DNA of 64,000 nucleotides, taken from contig OX326960.1 of the NCBI GenBank assembly GCA_946800325.1, forward strand, positions 16,967,893 through 17,031,892, written 5' to 3'. The notes beneath the pieces are model-generated. The model was not told the DNA's origin, searched no databases, and saw only the letters and a list, made by a program, of their open reading frames with translations. The position numbers and the translations under genes were made by a program. Source of the stretch: Luzula sylvatica (Eukaryota; Streptophyta; Magnoliopsida; Poales; Juncaceae). Shown in pieces: positions 12,116 to 22,942 of the stretch (position 1 is the stretch's first letter; each line of letters opens with the position of its first letter).

Positions 12116-12167
12116 AGGTTTTTTTAATGCTAGATCCAGTATCCACCAATTCACGCTAGTACTTAAC

Positions 12168-12604
12168 ATGGATGCTATGCCTTTGGGTGGTGGTGAAGTC
12201 GAGCCGGTGTTTCTCGTCCCCGATGTTCTCGTCAATGTCGATTCTCAAATCGGCGTCGTCAGAGAAGTTCTGCCGGTACTTCCTTGGACTCTTTTTGCCA
12301 GAATTTTGACGTTTTGAATCTTTAATGGTTCATGGAATGTGATTTCTTTTATTTGGTTTGATAGGATGGATCGTATAAGGTGGCCATGGGCTCCTCCGGG
12401 ATGGGAGACGTGCTTACCGTCGGTCAGACTGAGGTGGATGTGGTGCGGCCTAAGAAGTCTGACAAGATCAAGGTCACGAGCGGTAATTTACGGGGATCCT
12501 CTGGAAGGTTGATTGGGATTGATGGCTCCGATGGCATCGTGAAGTTGAATGGGTCGTACGATGTGAAGATCGTGGAGTTGAGTTCCCTTGCAAAGGCCAT
12601 ATAG
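12168..12604 (+). CDS. SPT5 C-terminal fragment (KOW end) with F-box leader
   Basis: Two exons, 12168-12275 and 12365-12604, join in phase (VREVLP | DGSYKVAMGSSG) to give 115 residues. The sequence matches the extreme C-terminus of plant transcription elongation factor SPT5: PDVLVNV, IGVVREVLPDGS, a KSDKIKV...LRGSSGRLIGIDGSDGIV KOW unit, and a short end at LAKAI. Full SPT5 is about 1000 residues; the NGN domain, the other KOWs and the CTD repeats are absent. The intron is retained, so this arose from genomic DNA, not retroposition. The start ATG at 12168 follows a leader copied from the F-box family. It could be an expressed mini-protein or an inert fragment. Confidence 0.65.
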
Positions 12605-12827
12605 TGGAATTGAGGGCGTGTTTGGACGTCCAAGTAAAAGTAGGTTTAGTCTGGCAGAAAATGCTAGAACTAACTTATGTCCAAGTTAAACTCAAACCCT
12701 AACTCAATCTAGATGCATGTGTTCTCTCTCCTTGCAAGTTTTTCTTGTGATTTATTTTCTCGGATATATAACTATTTTCCTTGAATTTGTTTGTTATTCT
12801 TCAATTTACAGATCTTTAGTTTTCGTT

Positions 12828-13200
12828 TAACTTCAAGTTGCGAAAAATTTACATAAGACAATGCAAAAATACACATATTTACTTAAATGAATTTTAAATA
12901 CTACCATAAGCATTTATAAAACTATAATTTCAAAAACTAATACATGATATTAAGTCCGTTATTGTTGTATGTGAGGCCAAAAAACATTGATTCTTTTTTT
13001 TCTAAATTAACAAAAATAGAAGGGTAAGAGTTTACCTAACACCAATACTTCTCAAACTTATAAACCAAAAACTTAATATTAAGTTTTTAACCATATACAA
13101 ATATAAATAATTATTTCAAACTGATCCATTAAAAATGTTATTACATGTCAACATAATAATAAGTGGCTCGGTTGTATTATCTAATAACCATATACAAATA
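12828..13200 (+). repeat. Direct repeat Y, copy 1
   Basis: About 370 bases beginning AACTTCAAGTTGCGAAAAA, highly similar to 13860-14215 in the same orientation and about 1030 bases apart. Differences are single bases and short indels. Confidence 0.85.
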
Positions 13201-13855
13201 TAAAGAAATATTTTTTTTTATTTTCTTTCCTGCAAATCCTTTTGAAACGAAGCAAAGTCATTGGCCATTAAGATTAAAGTTATAAAATACTATTAATATA
13301 TCATTTACGCAAAAATAATATAATATTTCATAATATGTTTATTATTTGCAAGAGATATGTGAGCATTTGAAATATTAACAGTTTTTTTTATTAAATAATA
13401 AAAATATAAAATTTGCAACGGTCGAAAAAAAATTATTTGAAATTTTCATATTCGTTGCCAATCAGACATGACATACATGACATTAATAGCAAGCATCTGA
13501 TTATAACTGTGACTTTAAAATATCAAAAATAACATGCATTATATGCATTATGGAGATGACTTAAAAATATTATGAAATAGTGTCAAACAAATGACTACAT
13601 ATAATTTCACATTAAAAAAGATAGCAAAATTGAATGAAGGAGATCAAAGCATCAAATCACATCAAAACATTTAACTTATCAAACTAAAACATACAAACGA
13701 TAGAAAAAAATATATTAATAGATCAAATTTCAAATTTATGTATACAATAATCATGATGAGATTCGTGCAATATAAATATGGTGATATTTCATCCAATATA
13801 TCCACTAAAATATTCTCAGGCCACATTTTATTTTATCATATTCTGAACCTAAAAG
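13201..13855. other. AT-rich spacer between repeat Y copies
   Basis: AT-rich sequence; no gene or element signature seen. Confidence 0.5.
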
Positions 13856-13859
13856 TTTC

Positions 13860-14215
13860 TCTAACTTCAAGTTGCGAAAAAGTTACCTAAGACAATGCAA
13901 AAATACACATATTTACTTAAATGAATTTTAAATACTACCATAAGCATTTATAAAACTATAATTTCAAAAAACTAATACATGATATTAAGTCCTATGTGAG
14001 CCCAAAAAACATTGATTCTTTTTTTTCTAAATTAACAAAAATAGAAAGTTAAGAGTTTACCTAACACCAATACTTCTCAAACTTATTAAACAAAAACTTA
14101 ATATTATAAATTGAATAGTTTAACCATATACAAATATAAATAATTATTTCAAACCGATCCATTAAAAAATTTATTACATGGCAACAAAATAATAAGTGAC
14201 TCGGTTGTATTATCT
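13860..14215 (+). repeat. Direct repeat Y, copy 2
   Basis: Second copy of repeat Y, ending about 90 bases downstream of the 3' end of F-box copy C. Confidence 0.85.
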
Positions 14216-14307
14216 GATAATTTGAACTTCCCCTTCGAAACACCAAAAACTCGTACTTCAAAACCATCCTTTCATAAATATATATCACAAAATAATAAAT
14301 AAAGGGG

Positions 14308-15695
14308 CTAAAATTTACATGATAATGATTTGAGCTTCGCAGATGCCCTTCGAAGCTTGAAGAGCCGCTTCAAGCACATTGCTGCCTCAGCACCCAAATC
14401 GTCATTATCAAAATATGAAGCTTTGTCTATGGTTAGTTCTAGAAGTTCGGGAGCGCAACCTAGAGAAAACTTTACAAATGCAATTACATTTTCTACGTCA
14501 TCAAAGGAATATATGTTCACGAATCTAAGTCGATTAAGCGACATATCTTTTCCATTCACTGATTCCCAGAAGTTAGGAATTGGTGATTCAGATTCGCGAT
14601 GATCATTCCAATTACTGTACATCTACAACAAACACGCGGAAAAAAATGAAAATCAGATAAAATCGTGTATTTATTTATCCAGATAAAAAACAAACCTCTA
14701 TGTCAAGTATTTGCAGATTAGGTGTACTTTGAAAAAGGGACAAAACAACTGAGAACACCCTCTCGTCCTCAATTTTTAAGTTGATGTTCAGCATCTTCAT
14801 TCTGGAATATCATTGGGAATTTCCAAATATCTTGCAACTTGGCAAGAGACTACAATAAAAATGTTTAAGTTAGAAAAAATCAACACAAAAAAATGTAAAA
14901 ATATATACTAATTTTATGTTTTTTTACCTCTATGAAGTATGATCCCAAAGCCAGCATTTCAAGATTAGGCCCACCAAATACTTGTTCAAGACTGATCTTA
15001 CGAGATTCAGTTTCAACGAGCAATCCGTGTAGATCGACACTCAGAGTAAGAAGGTTTGGTGCATTTAAATAGAAAGCCATAAACTTGCCATCGATATCCA
15101 AATGTTTCAAATTCGGTGCTTGGATATTTAAAACGGTGCAAGTTCCGCAACGGCATATTTTCAAGTTCTCCAACACGGGAGAACGCAAAACAAGTTGCTT
15201 GAGGCAATCGTTAGAAATATCAACCGATTGTATATCAAGGGTATGAAGAAATTTAAATCCTTTGAATCCCACGGGTAATTTGACAGAACACCTCACAAGA
15301 GAAAGAGAAGTTAGAGTATCGCAAGAGAATAAGCTCGAATGGATTTTGTATCACGAACTATAATTAAAATCAAGTTTGAGTTCCTTGATTCCATTTCTTG
15401 ACAAGTTACTAATCCACCAATCAAATGCATCAGAGCATCGTTCCCTAGTCTTAAGATCAAATTTTAGAATTGGACCACTATGTTGGAGAAGAATCGTTTC
15501 GACCATTTTTTTAATGGAAGGAGATGAAAGTGAAACATAGGAAGAGTCAGAATCCCGGATTTTAAGTTCCGAAATTGAAGTCCAGGTGCATTTCCACGTG
15601 CGGGATAAAACGCTCGTTCTCCCAGCCTCTTTTATCGGCAAGTGAGTGAGAATTTTCTCTCTGATATCTTCCGGGAGGCTGCTTATAAAATCCAT
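14308..15695 (-). pseudogene. F-box/LRR/FBD gene copy C, doubly disabled
   Basis: Same three-exon structure as B: exons 15695-14928, 14849-14696 and 14622-14308. It is a near-duplicate of copy A. A TGA at 15353-15351 replaces the CGA arginine read in copy A (FNYSSR). In exon 2, two bases present in copy A are missing (CAGAATTTGAAG becomes CAGAATGAAG), shifting the frame to a TGA ten codons later. The FBD exon is preserved (FVKFSLGCAPELLELTI; CLKRLFKLRRAS). All splice borders remain. The CGA to TGA change fits deamination at a methylated CpG. The product would be limited to the F-box and first LRRs. Confidence 0.9.
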
Positions 15696-16414
15696 TTTCT
15701 TATAAATAGATTTTGCGGGATAAACCTCTCGATGATTAACGCCCTGAAATTAATGACAAAAGCAGTAAACGGTTTGTACTTAAAAATCATTATTTAGTTG
15801 CAAATAAAGGGTGATGAATAAAAAGAAATCTAAACTAAACATCTCAAATATAATTTTGTTAAAAAAAAAAATATGTTGAAAAACACGATAACTTTCGCAA
15901 CAGGCACCAAATTGCAATTATCTCAAGAGGAAGTGGCTTAAGATGTGTATCGGTGAATAAACCCTCACAAAAAAAGAAAATCCAAACTCTCCAAAACCTG
16001 AGTTTAATAAAAAAAAAAAGGGAAAGTGAAATAAAACTCACCTTGTAATTTCCTCTAGGCAGCACAGAAGAAATCCCATGCAAATGTTAATTTCAGTCAA
16101 TCTGGAGCTTTTGAAATGGATTTACACGTTTTCCTTTTCCTCGTCATTTTTTATAATTTTAAGGTTGGGGTGACTGGTGAGCAACTTTCGGCTGGATTTT
16201 GAATTTTTTTGAAATGGATTTACACGTTTTCCTTTTGAAACGGATTTACACGATTTAAGAAATCCAACTTTAAATTCAATCAAGGTTCTATCTTTTCTCT
16301 GAGACCATAATGTTTTCTATTTACATATACACTAATTTTAATATATTTGTAAATATTTTTGTAATGCTTATATAGTATTTTTATATACACGTATTATAAA
16401 CTTTCATATTTTAT
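14700..16414 (-). repeat. Segmental duplicate C of 3504-5230
   Basis: Carries exons, introns, leader and upstream DNA of the F-box gene, matching copy A. The match ends at TTCATATTTTA, immediately followed by the first unit of the 39-bp array. Confidence 0.85.
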
Positions 16415-18112
16415 TAAATGCCACGAAAACTACCTTTTGGCAGTGGCTGGAAGTAAATGCCACGAAAAATTATCTTTTGGCAGCGGCTCACATTAAATGC
16501 CACGAAAACTATCTTTTGGGAGCGGCTCACAGTAAATGCCACGAACCCTGTCTTTTGGAGCGGCCCGAATAAATGCCACGAACACTATTTTTTGGGAGCG
16601 ACTCGAATATAAGACACGAAAACTGTCTTTTGGCAGCGGCTCACAGTAAATGCCACGAAAACTATCTTTTGGCAGCGGCTCGAATAAAAGCCACGAAAAG
16701 TATCTTTTGGCAGCGGCTCGAATAAAAGCCACGAAAAGTATCCTTTGGCAGCGGTTAAGAGTAAATGCCATGAATAATATCTTTTGGCAGCGGCTCGAAT
16801 TAAATGCTACGAATACTATCTTTTGGCAGCGGCTCGAATAAACGCTACGAAAAGTGTACTTAGCAGCGGCTCAGAGTAAAGGCCATGAATAGTGTCTTTT
16901 GGCAGCGGCTAAGAGTAAACGCCACGAAAACTATGTTTTGGCAGCGGCTCGAATAAAGGCCACGAATATTGTTTTTTGGCAGCGGCTCACAGTAAACGGC
17001 ACGAAAACTATCTTTTGGCAGCGGCTGACAGTAAACGCCACGTAAAGTTTCTTTTGGCAGCGCCTCAGAGTAAATGCCACGAAAACTACCTTTTGGCAGC
17101 GGCTCGAAGTAATGGCCACGAAAAGTATCTTTTGGCAGCTGCTCAGAGTAAAGGCCAAGAATACTATCTTTTGGCAGCGGCTCCATCAAAGGCCACGTAA
17201 AGTGTCTTTTGGCAGCGGCTGGAATTAAATGCCACGAATACTATGTTTTTGGCAGCGGCTCAGTGTAAACGCCACGAAAACTATGTTTTGGCAGCGGCTC
17301 GAATAAAGGCCACGAATATTGTTTTTTGGCAGCCGATCACAGTAAACGCCACGAAAACAATCTTTTGGCAGCGCCTCGAACAAACGCGACGAATAGTGTC
17401 TTTTGGCAGCGGCTCAGAGTAAGTGCCAGGAAAACTAGGTTTTGCCAGCGGCTCACATTAAATGCCACGAAAACTATCTTTTGGCAGCGTCTCACAGTAA
17501 ATGCCACGAAAACTATCTTTTGGCAGCCGCTCGAATAAACGCCACGTAAAGTGTCTTTTGGCAGCGGCTCAGAGCAAATGCCACGAATACTACCTTTTGT
17601 CAGCGGCTCGAAGTAAAGGCCACGAAAACTACCTTTTGGCAGCGGCTCGAAGTAAAGGCCACGAAAACCACCTTTTGGCAGCGGCTCGAAGTAAAGGCCA
17701 CGAAAACCACCTTTTGGCAGCGGCTCACAGTAAATGCCAGGAATACTATCTTTTGGCAGCGGCTCGATCAAACGCTACGAATAGTTGGCAGCGGCTCAGA
17801 CGAAGTGCCAGGAAAACTACCTTTTGTCAGCGGCTGGAATAAATGCCACGAATACCATCTTTTGGCAACGGCTCCACTTAAATGCCACGAAAACTATCTT
17901 TTGGCAGCGGCTCGAAGTAAAAGCCACGAAAACTATCTTTTGGCAGCGGCCCGAATAAACGCGACGATTAGTATCTTTTGGCAGCGGCTCATAGTAAATG
18001 CCACGAAAACTATCTTTTTGGCTGCGGCAGTCCTTAAATGGCACGAAAACTATCTTTTTGGCTGCGGCAGTCCTTGAATGGCACGAAAATTATCTTTTGG
18101 CACGAAAATATT
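16415..18112 (+). repeat. Tandem array, about 43 units of about 39 bp
   Basis: Unit consensus is TTTTGGCAGCGGCTC, then a variable 5-6 bases, then TAAATGCCACGAAAACTATC. Unit length is 37-40 bp, most often 39, estimated from array length. Units are mutated (cagcgg to gagcgg or cagccg; variable middle) but no spacer separates them. Because 39 is divisible by three, chance ORFs with 13-residue periodicity open on both strands; these are not genes. The last units change to TTTTTGGCTGCGGCAGTCC before decaying. The GGCAGCGG and GCCAC words recall the subterminal repeats of some plant CACTA elements, but no CACTA ends flank the array. Confidence 0.9.
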
Positions 18113-18350
18113 GCTCGAGGATACGACAATGAAAAATATCTATAATTATGTATTTATTGGATGATGATTAATTCTGTAATATTCACTGAACTAAATTGTC
18201 AGACGTAATGCATATTTCAGGAGTAAGTGACCCAATAATGGATCTAGGTGAATTTAGTATCGGACCTAACTTAATGAGAAGTTAGAAAATAAATTCAGGA
18301 AATGAAGTCTGGGAATGAAAATCCAGGATATATATTATCCTTGTATCCGA

Positions 18351-18358
18351 ATATAAAG
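18351..18358 (+). promoter_or_regulatory. Candidate TATA box for the nine-exon gene
   Basis: ATATAAAG lies about 190 bases upstream of the chosen ATG at 18544, in the 430-base gap between the tandem array and the gene. The choice rests on position and sequence only. Confidence 0.35.
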
Positions 18359-18543
18359 GGTAAAACTAAAACCTTCTTCCCTCTCTTCCGACAAGCCCCT
18401 AACGAGCGAAAACCCTTTCTAAGAATAGAGAAGAATCTTTCGCCGAGAATAGAACAAACCGTTTTCGCCATGTCTGAAAACCATTTGAATCTCGTGTTCT
18501 CTTGTTCTACATTCTCGATCAATTCGAAATCACATCGCAAGCC

Positions 18544-21500
18544 ATGGATTGCTGCTTTCGATTCAAGAACTGCTTCAAGAGCGCGAGTAAGAAGAAGAAC
18601 GAGAACGAGAAGGAAAAATGTAAAGAGAATGCTAAGCTGAAGAAGAAAGAACAAGAACAAGAACAAGAACAAGAACAATGGAACGATCATTCTAAGAAGA
18701 AGATGAACTGGTCCGATTCAGCGGCCGATACGGCACTGGTACGTATTGTTAGGGTCTGATTAATTTCCAATGATTTGATCTGTAAACTTGTTTGTTGACA
18801 AATCCCGAATGATTTGTTTTTTGTTAATTTGGAATTGAAACTTGAAAGCAGGTTACATCAGAGTGGGAGAAGAGCACGGTGGTGAGCGGGAGAACGAAGC
18901 TAGAAGCTCAAATCCTATTTGCTCGCTACGATCAGTTTGGTGATGAAGTGAAAGGTGAAGGAGCCTGCTCGGTCCTATCTGTCTCATTTGCCTCTTGGAT
19001 GGCCTTGCATGGAAATTCCATCTTCCCCACACAAACCTTCAACGACTTAATCATGAGAGGTACACCGTTATTAATTCATTTTGTTTATATTTCTTTAATT
19101 ATGAGTCATGACTCATTCTCTGAGCTTTTTGTATGTGCATGGTATACCCCAATTTAATTTGGCTTATAACGAATAATGATCAAAATTTGCTTTCATTTTC
19201 AAAGCTTTAAATTATTAAAGGATGGTCGAGTTGTAATTTTTAAAAAAGAAATATAAGGAAATCCATTGATTTATATTGAAATTGGGTACTGATTTGCTTA
19301 TTTAGACAATATTCTAGTAGTATCATTTCGTAAAAGACTGATTTTCATGGTTTACCCCAAATTCCCAATTTTATTTGGGTAGAAATTTTATATAAATGCT
19401 ATTATATGATGCAATGTGCCTGGTATTTATTTATACCAATTGAAATTGTTAGCTATGTTGGGTTTGTACGCATTTAATCACAATCACATGGAAATTTAAA
19501 CCGGTACCAGCTCGAGCAAGCATCAGCTGGTACAAATGGCTTAATTCAGCTGGTACCAGCTGGTATTTTTGCTTTCTGATAATCTGGCCCAATTCAGCGT
19601 GAACTAGTTATGTGGATTTACGTTCTTGAATGTACTAATTAGGTTATGCGAAATTAGGTTAACATATTTGTTTTAAATTTCTAATTCAGTTAATTTGTGT
19701 TATATTGACGAATTAGGTGCAAGAGAGTGGCAGAGGATGCGGCCGTACCACGACTTCTCTGGCGGGCATTTCAACCTGGAAACGGCCTTGAGGGCTCGTA
19801 CCTGCCAGCTCATCGCGAACCCGTCAAAGTCATTTATAGGGGTATTCAAATCGGATTATGTAAGGACCAAATTCAACGCGGGGTTGATGAGTTTTGATGA
19901 GATTTGGTCCGGAATGGAGGACGTAGTGGAGAGGTCATGCAGTCCAGTTTATTATGTGATAAACTGGAACGATCATTTCTTCCTCCTTAGAGCAGAAAAG
20001 ACCGAATTCTTTATCATAGAGACGGTTGGCTGGAAATTGAAGAAAAACAACAATCGAGCGCACATCATCAGGTTCTGCCAATCGACTACAATCAAAGGAA
20101 GACGGGTGGGGATGATCAACGGAAAAGACTGCTGCAGGTACATCCAGCGCTTCATCGTCGACAAATTTTTCAGTGATCAAGGACGCGTGGGGAAAGGCTG
20201 GCAATTCAATGACTACCTGCACAATATGCAGGTCGAATTCACCTGTATAGAACCGCCTCAGCCTGTCCCTCTCCCTGTCCCTGTCCCTGTCATCATCCAC
20301 AACAAACCAGTCGTGCCAGCTCGCCCAGTCAGCATCCTCAGACCCGCCAAGCCGGCTACCCAACCCGTTGTCATTATCGACCGACCCGCCAAGCCGACTC
20401 AGACCGTCATTATCGACCCACCCGCGAAGCCGGCTGAGACCGTCATTATCGACCGAACCGCGAAGCCGGCGAAGCCTGTCATCATCGATCAAACCGCGAA
20501 GCCGGCCCAGCCTGTCATTATTGACCGAACCGCGAAGCCGGCGAAGCCTGTCATCATCGATCGACTCGCAGCGCCATCTGGTCACATCTCCATTCAGGAA
20601 AAAACAAACGAGGAAGCAACGAATGGAGATCTCCAGTTGGTCTCATCCTCCTCTGCACTGTCTACAGGTATTATTTTATTTTTCAACTCTTTTTCACCTA
20701 ATCACTCTATTCTCTTTGAAGAGAGCCGCCCCGAAGAGCATCATCATCATGGCAAGAACGAGACTGGTGGCAACAAAATTTGCCTTGTGCTGAAATCTGC
20801 TGCTTTACTCGTAAGTAATCAATCAGGGGATTCAAATACTGAAAATAAATTCGTTTAATTCGATTGTTTATTTTATTGTATTGTATTGTAGATCATGTTT
20901 TTGGGACTGTGCCTTCTTATTATGGCTAAATCGGCAAGTTTACTCGGAGGATTTCAAGTTAAATCTCAGTGTGGTATGTACATTTTTTTTCTGTTTTGAA
21001 GTTCTGAAAACCATGAAAATCGTTCACCTCTGAGTTGAAAATCTCGATTTGTTTTTTTTTTCGATGCAGAATGGCCATCACCAAAAGCCGACTCGGTCCA
21101 CCATGGTGTACACGTGGAGATACCGATAGAGGAAGAGAGTAATGGAGATCTCCATTTGAATACATCCCTCAAGCACTGCGGTATAGAGGCTGATGATAAA
21201 ATGAGAGGGAAAGCTGCTTGGACAAAGATGGTTATGAAATTCTGTTGCGATAAGGTTAGATTTCAAAAATGGGAATATTTCTATTTTTGCAGTTTGGTCC
21301 TCGAATATTCCAATGTTAATACTTAATTGTTTGTGCAGGGAATGTTCTGGCCTGTTCTTCAGAGACACACTTCTCTTTTTGTCAATTTTTCGAGGTAACT
21401 CTAATGTTTTATATTCATGTATTTATTTTACTAATTTGTTAATGAAAAATATAAAACTGATTAAACAAAAAATTGGTGTGTGTGTGTGTGTGTGTTTGCA

Positions 21501-21911
21501 GAGAGACACACCAGTTGGTTGAGTTGTGTGACTGCATGAAAATGCTTCTTGGAACGGCGACTAATTGGACATGTCCTTGGGACTTTATGAGGTACTTTTT
21601 CATCCACCCCCCTCCCCTGATAATTGTTGTATTATTCCAAGTCGATAATATCTAATTTCTGCTTTATTTTGTGTTTATGTGAAAATAGGCCTGCTGAGTT
21701 AATATTCCATGTCGAATCAATAGCTAGCAGTAAGTTCAAAATATCATGTATACCCAAACATAAATTTGCTATAAAACATTACTGATATTAATTTGAAAAT
21801 GCAGGTGAGAGAGCGAGTACTGGAGAGCTCCAATTTCTTAATGGACTGGTGATGTGCTGTGAAAAGTTGAATATTTTCGGCACGGCTCAAAATTTCAAAG
21901 TTTTCAATTGA
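18544..21911 (+). CDS. EEIG1/EHBP1-like (At5g04860-type) plant protein, nine exons
   Basis: Exons 18544-18738, 18852-19059, 19717-20810, 20892-20973, 21070-21254, 21339-21394, 21502-21591, 21689-21729 and 21805-21911 join in phase to 685 residues. Exons 2-3 carry the conserved C-terminal module of this plant family: SEWEKSTVVSGRTKLEAQI, KGEGACSVL, FNLETALRARTCQL, SFIGVF, GLMSFDEIW and YYVINWNDHFFLLRAE. The molecular role of that module is not known to me. The N-terminal C2-like domain of family members is missing; the protein starts with a short Cys- and Lys-rich leader and a Glu-Gln run. Exon 3 has six 12-residue repeats (AKPAKPVIID type). Exon 4 encodes a hydrophobic stretch (IMFLGLCLLIMA), a possible membrane segment. 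A 54-base in-phase GT..AG stretch at 20669-20722 could be a very short intron. The 3' exons are unlike the family and unrecognised. Confidence 0.7.
20350..20568 (+). repeat. Coding minisatellite, six 36-bp units
   Basis: In-frame repeats encode variants of RTAKPAKPVIID: RPAKPTQTVIID, PPAKPAETVIID, RTAKPAKPVIID, QTAKPAQPVIID, RTAKPAKPVIID. The unit length keeps the frame, so copy number can vary without breaking the gene. Confidence 0.85.
21475..21496 (+). repeat. (GT)n microsatellite at an intron acceptor
   Basis: About ten GT dinucleotides end five bases before the acceptor TTTGCAG of exon 7 in the nine-exon gene. Here it replaces a pyrimidine-only tract. Confidence 0.85.
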
Positions 21912-22222
21912 ACCCTCAACAAAACATAATTTATTCGAAACAAAGATCATCATGCTTTTAAAAGTGGCGAATGGCATTCTAACCCGAAATTCCAAATTGG
22001 CATGTGAAAAATGTGGGATTTGAGTTTTTTTGTGGAGTTTTACCGTGGTGTTTTTGTGGAGTTTTATCGTGGTGTTTGTATTTCTCACATGCCAAATTAG
22101 GATTTTGAGTTGGAAAGTCATTGGCCAGTTTAGAAATCATGATGATCTTTGTTTAGATTCAATGGCTTTTCGAATAAATTATGTTTTGTTGAGGGTTGAA
22201 TTGAAAACTTGGAAATTTTAAG
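21886..22222. repeat. Imperfect inverted repeat over the end of the gene
   Basis: AACCCTCAACAAAACATAAT and flanking sequence at 21888-21960 return in reverse complement at 22136-22222, and GGCATGTGAAAAATG pairs with the ..TTTCTCACATGCC side. The last codons and TGA of the nine-exon gene lie in the left arm. The loop contains two copies of GTGGAGTTTTA(C/T)CGTGGTGT. It could be a MITE or an inverted duplication of the gene end. Confidence 0.75.
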
Positions 22223-22247
22223 GGGTGCTGTAAAGATTGAGATAGGT

Positions 22248-22385
22248 TTGACTCAGTTGCCACCCGCTCCTCCCTTGAAAGAGAATCCAACAGGTGCACC
22301 TGCTCCTCCTTCGCCGGAATTGCGGCTACCTCCTCCTCCACCGCTTCAGAACTCTCCTCCTCCGCCTCTGCCGGAACAGGGTTAG
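22248..22385 (+). CDS. Short proline-rich ORF, possible exon fragment
   Basis: 46 codons, LTQLPPAPPLKENPTGAPAP... to LPEQG and TAG, preceded by a possible acceptor (ACTCAG). Composition is that of a real Pro-rich coding exon rather than the AT-rich background. It may be an exon carried in with the inverted repeat or a remnant of another gene. The gene of origin is not recognised, and the antisense ORF is its shadow. Confidence 0.35.
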   Translation: MTQLPPAPPLKENPTGAPAPPSPELRLPPPPPLQNSPPPPLPEQG

Positions 22386-22389
22386 GGTG

Positions 22390-22942
22390 CAAGGCCAGAA
22401 AACTCTAGAAGAAGAAGATGAAGATGAAAGAAGAAAAACTGGCAGCGTTTGGTTTGGTCTGGTACCGTACCTCCGCATCTCCAAGAGGCGTTTAGGGTCA
22501 AAGAAAGAAAACATCTGGTTTTGGGTGCGGTTTTTTTTTCCATGCTTAATGCGCAAAACGGGTCCTCTTTTGCTTAATTTTTTGTTTGTGTTATTTTTAA
22601 TGCTTAATATGATGGATGATAAGTAATTATTATTTTTTAATTATACACTGTAAATATTAAAAAACAGCAATGTTCGTTCATGGTTTAAACTTGTTGAAAA
22701 TGGGAACAACATTATGTCAACTTCCTTTGATTATCATACTTATTAATATAAAGATAAAACTAGCTATACAAAACAATAAAGAAATATATTAGAATAAATA
22801 TATTTACTTTATTTATTTTACATCTCAACATGTATCTCCATATGTTCTTACATTTAATATTTATCTCGCTAATAGTAGATTTGTTCATAAATAATGGATT
22901 ATAAATAATATAATTAAATAACATGACATAACATATATTATA
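22390..22942. other. No gene; AT-rich DNA before the Helitron
   Basis: Past the Pro-rich fragment the sequence turns AT-rich. The last about 50 bases (AATTAAATAACATGACATAAC) are repeated on the far side of the Helitron at about 25090. Confidence 0.4.

Noticed and set aside
16493..18077. Long repetitive ORFs on both strands across the 39-bp array
   Set aside because: They exist because 39 is divisible by three and the unit lacks stops in some frames. They have no start context and a period of 13 residues in several frames at once.
16415..18112. CRISPR-like array
   Set aside because: Units are head-to-tail with no spacers, are mutated, and lie in a plant genome; this is a minisatellite.
18295..18690. 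131-codon minus-strand ORF with a hydrophobic run
   Set aside because: Antisense of the leader and Glu-Gln run of the nine-exon gene.
19935..20585. 216-codon minus-strand ORF rich in Arg/Asp repeats
   Set aside because: Antisense shadow of exon 3 and its 36-bp repeat in the nine-exon gene.
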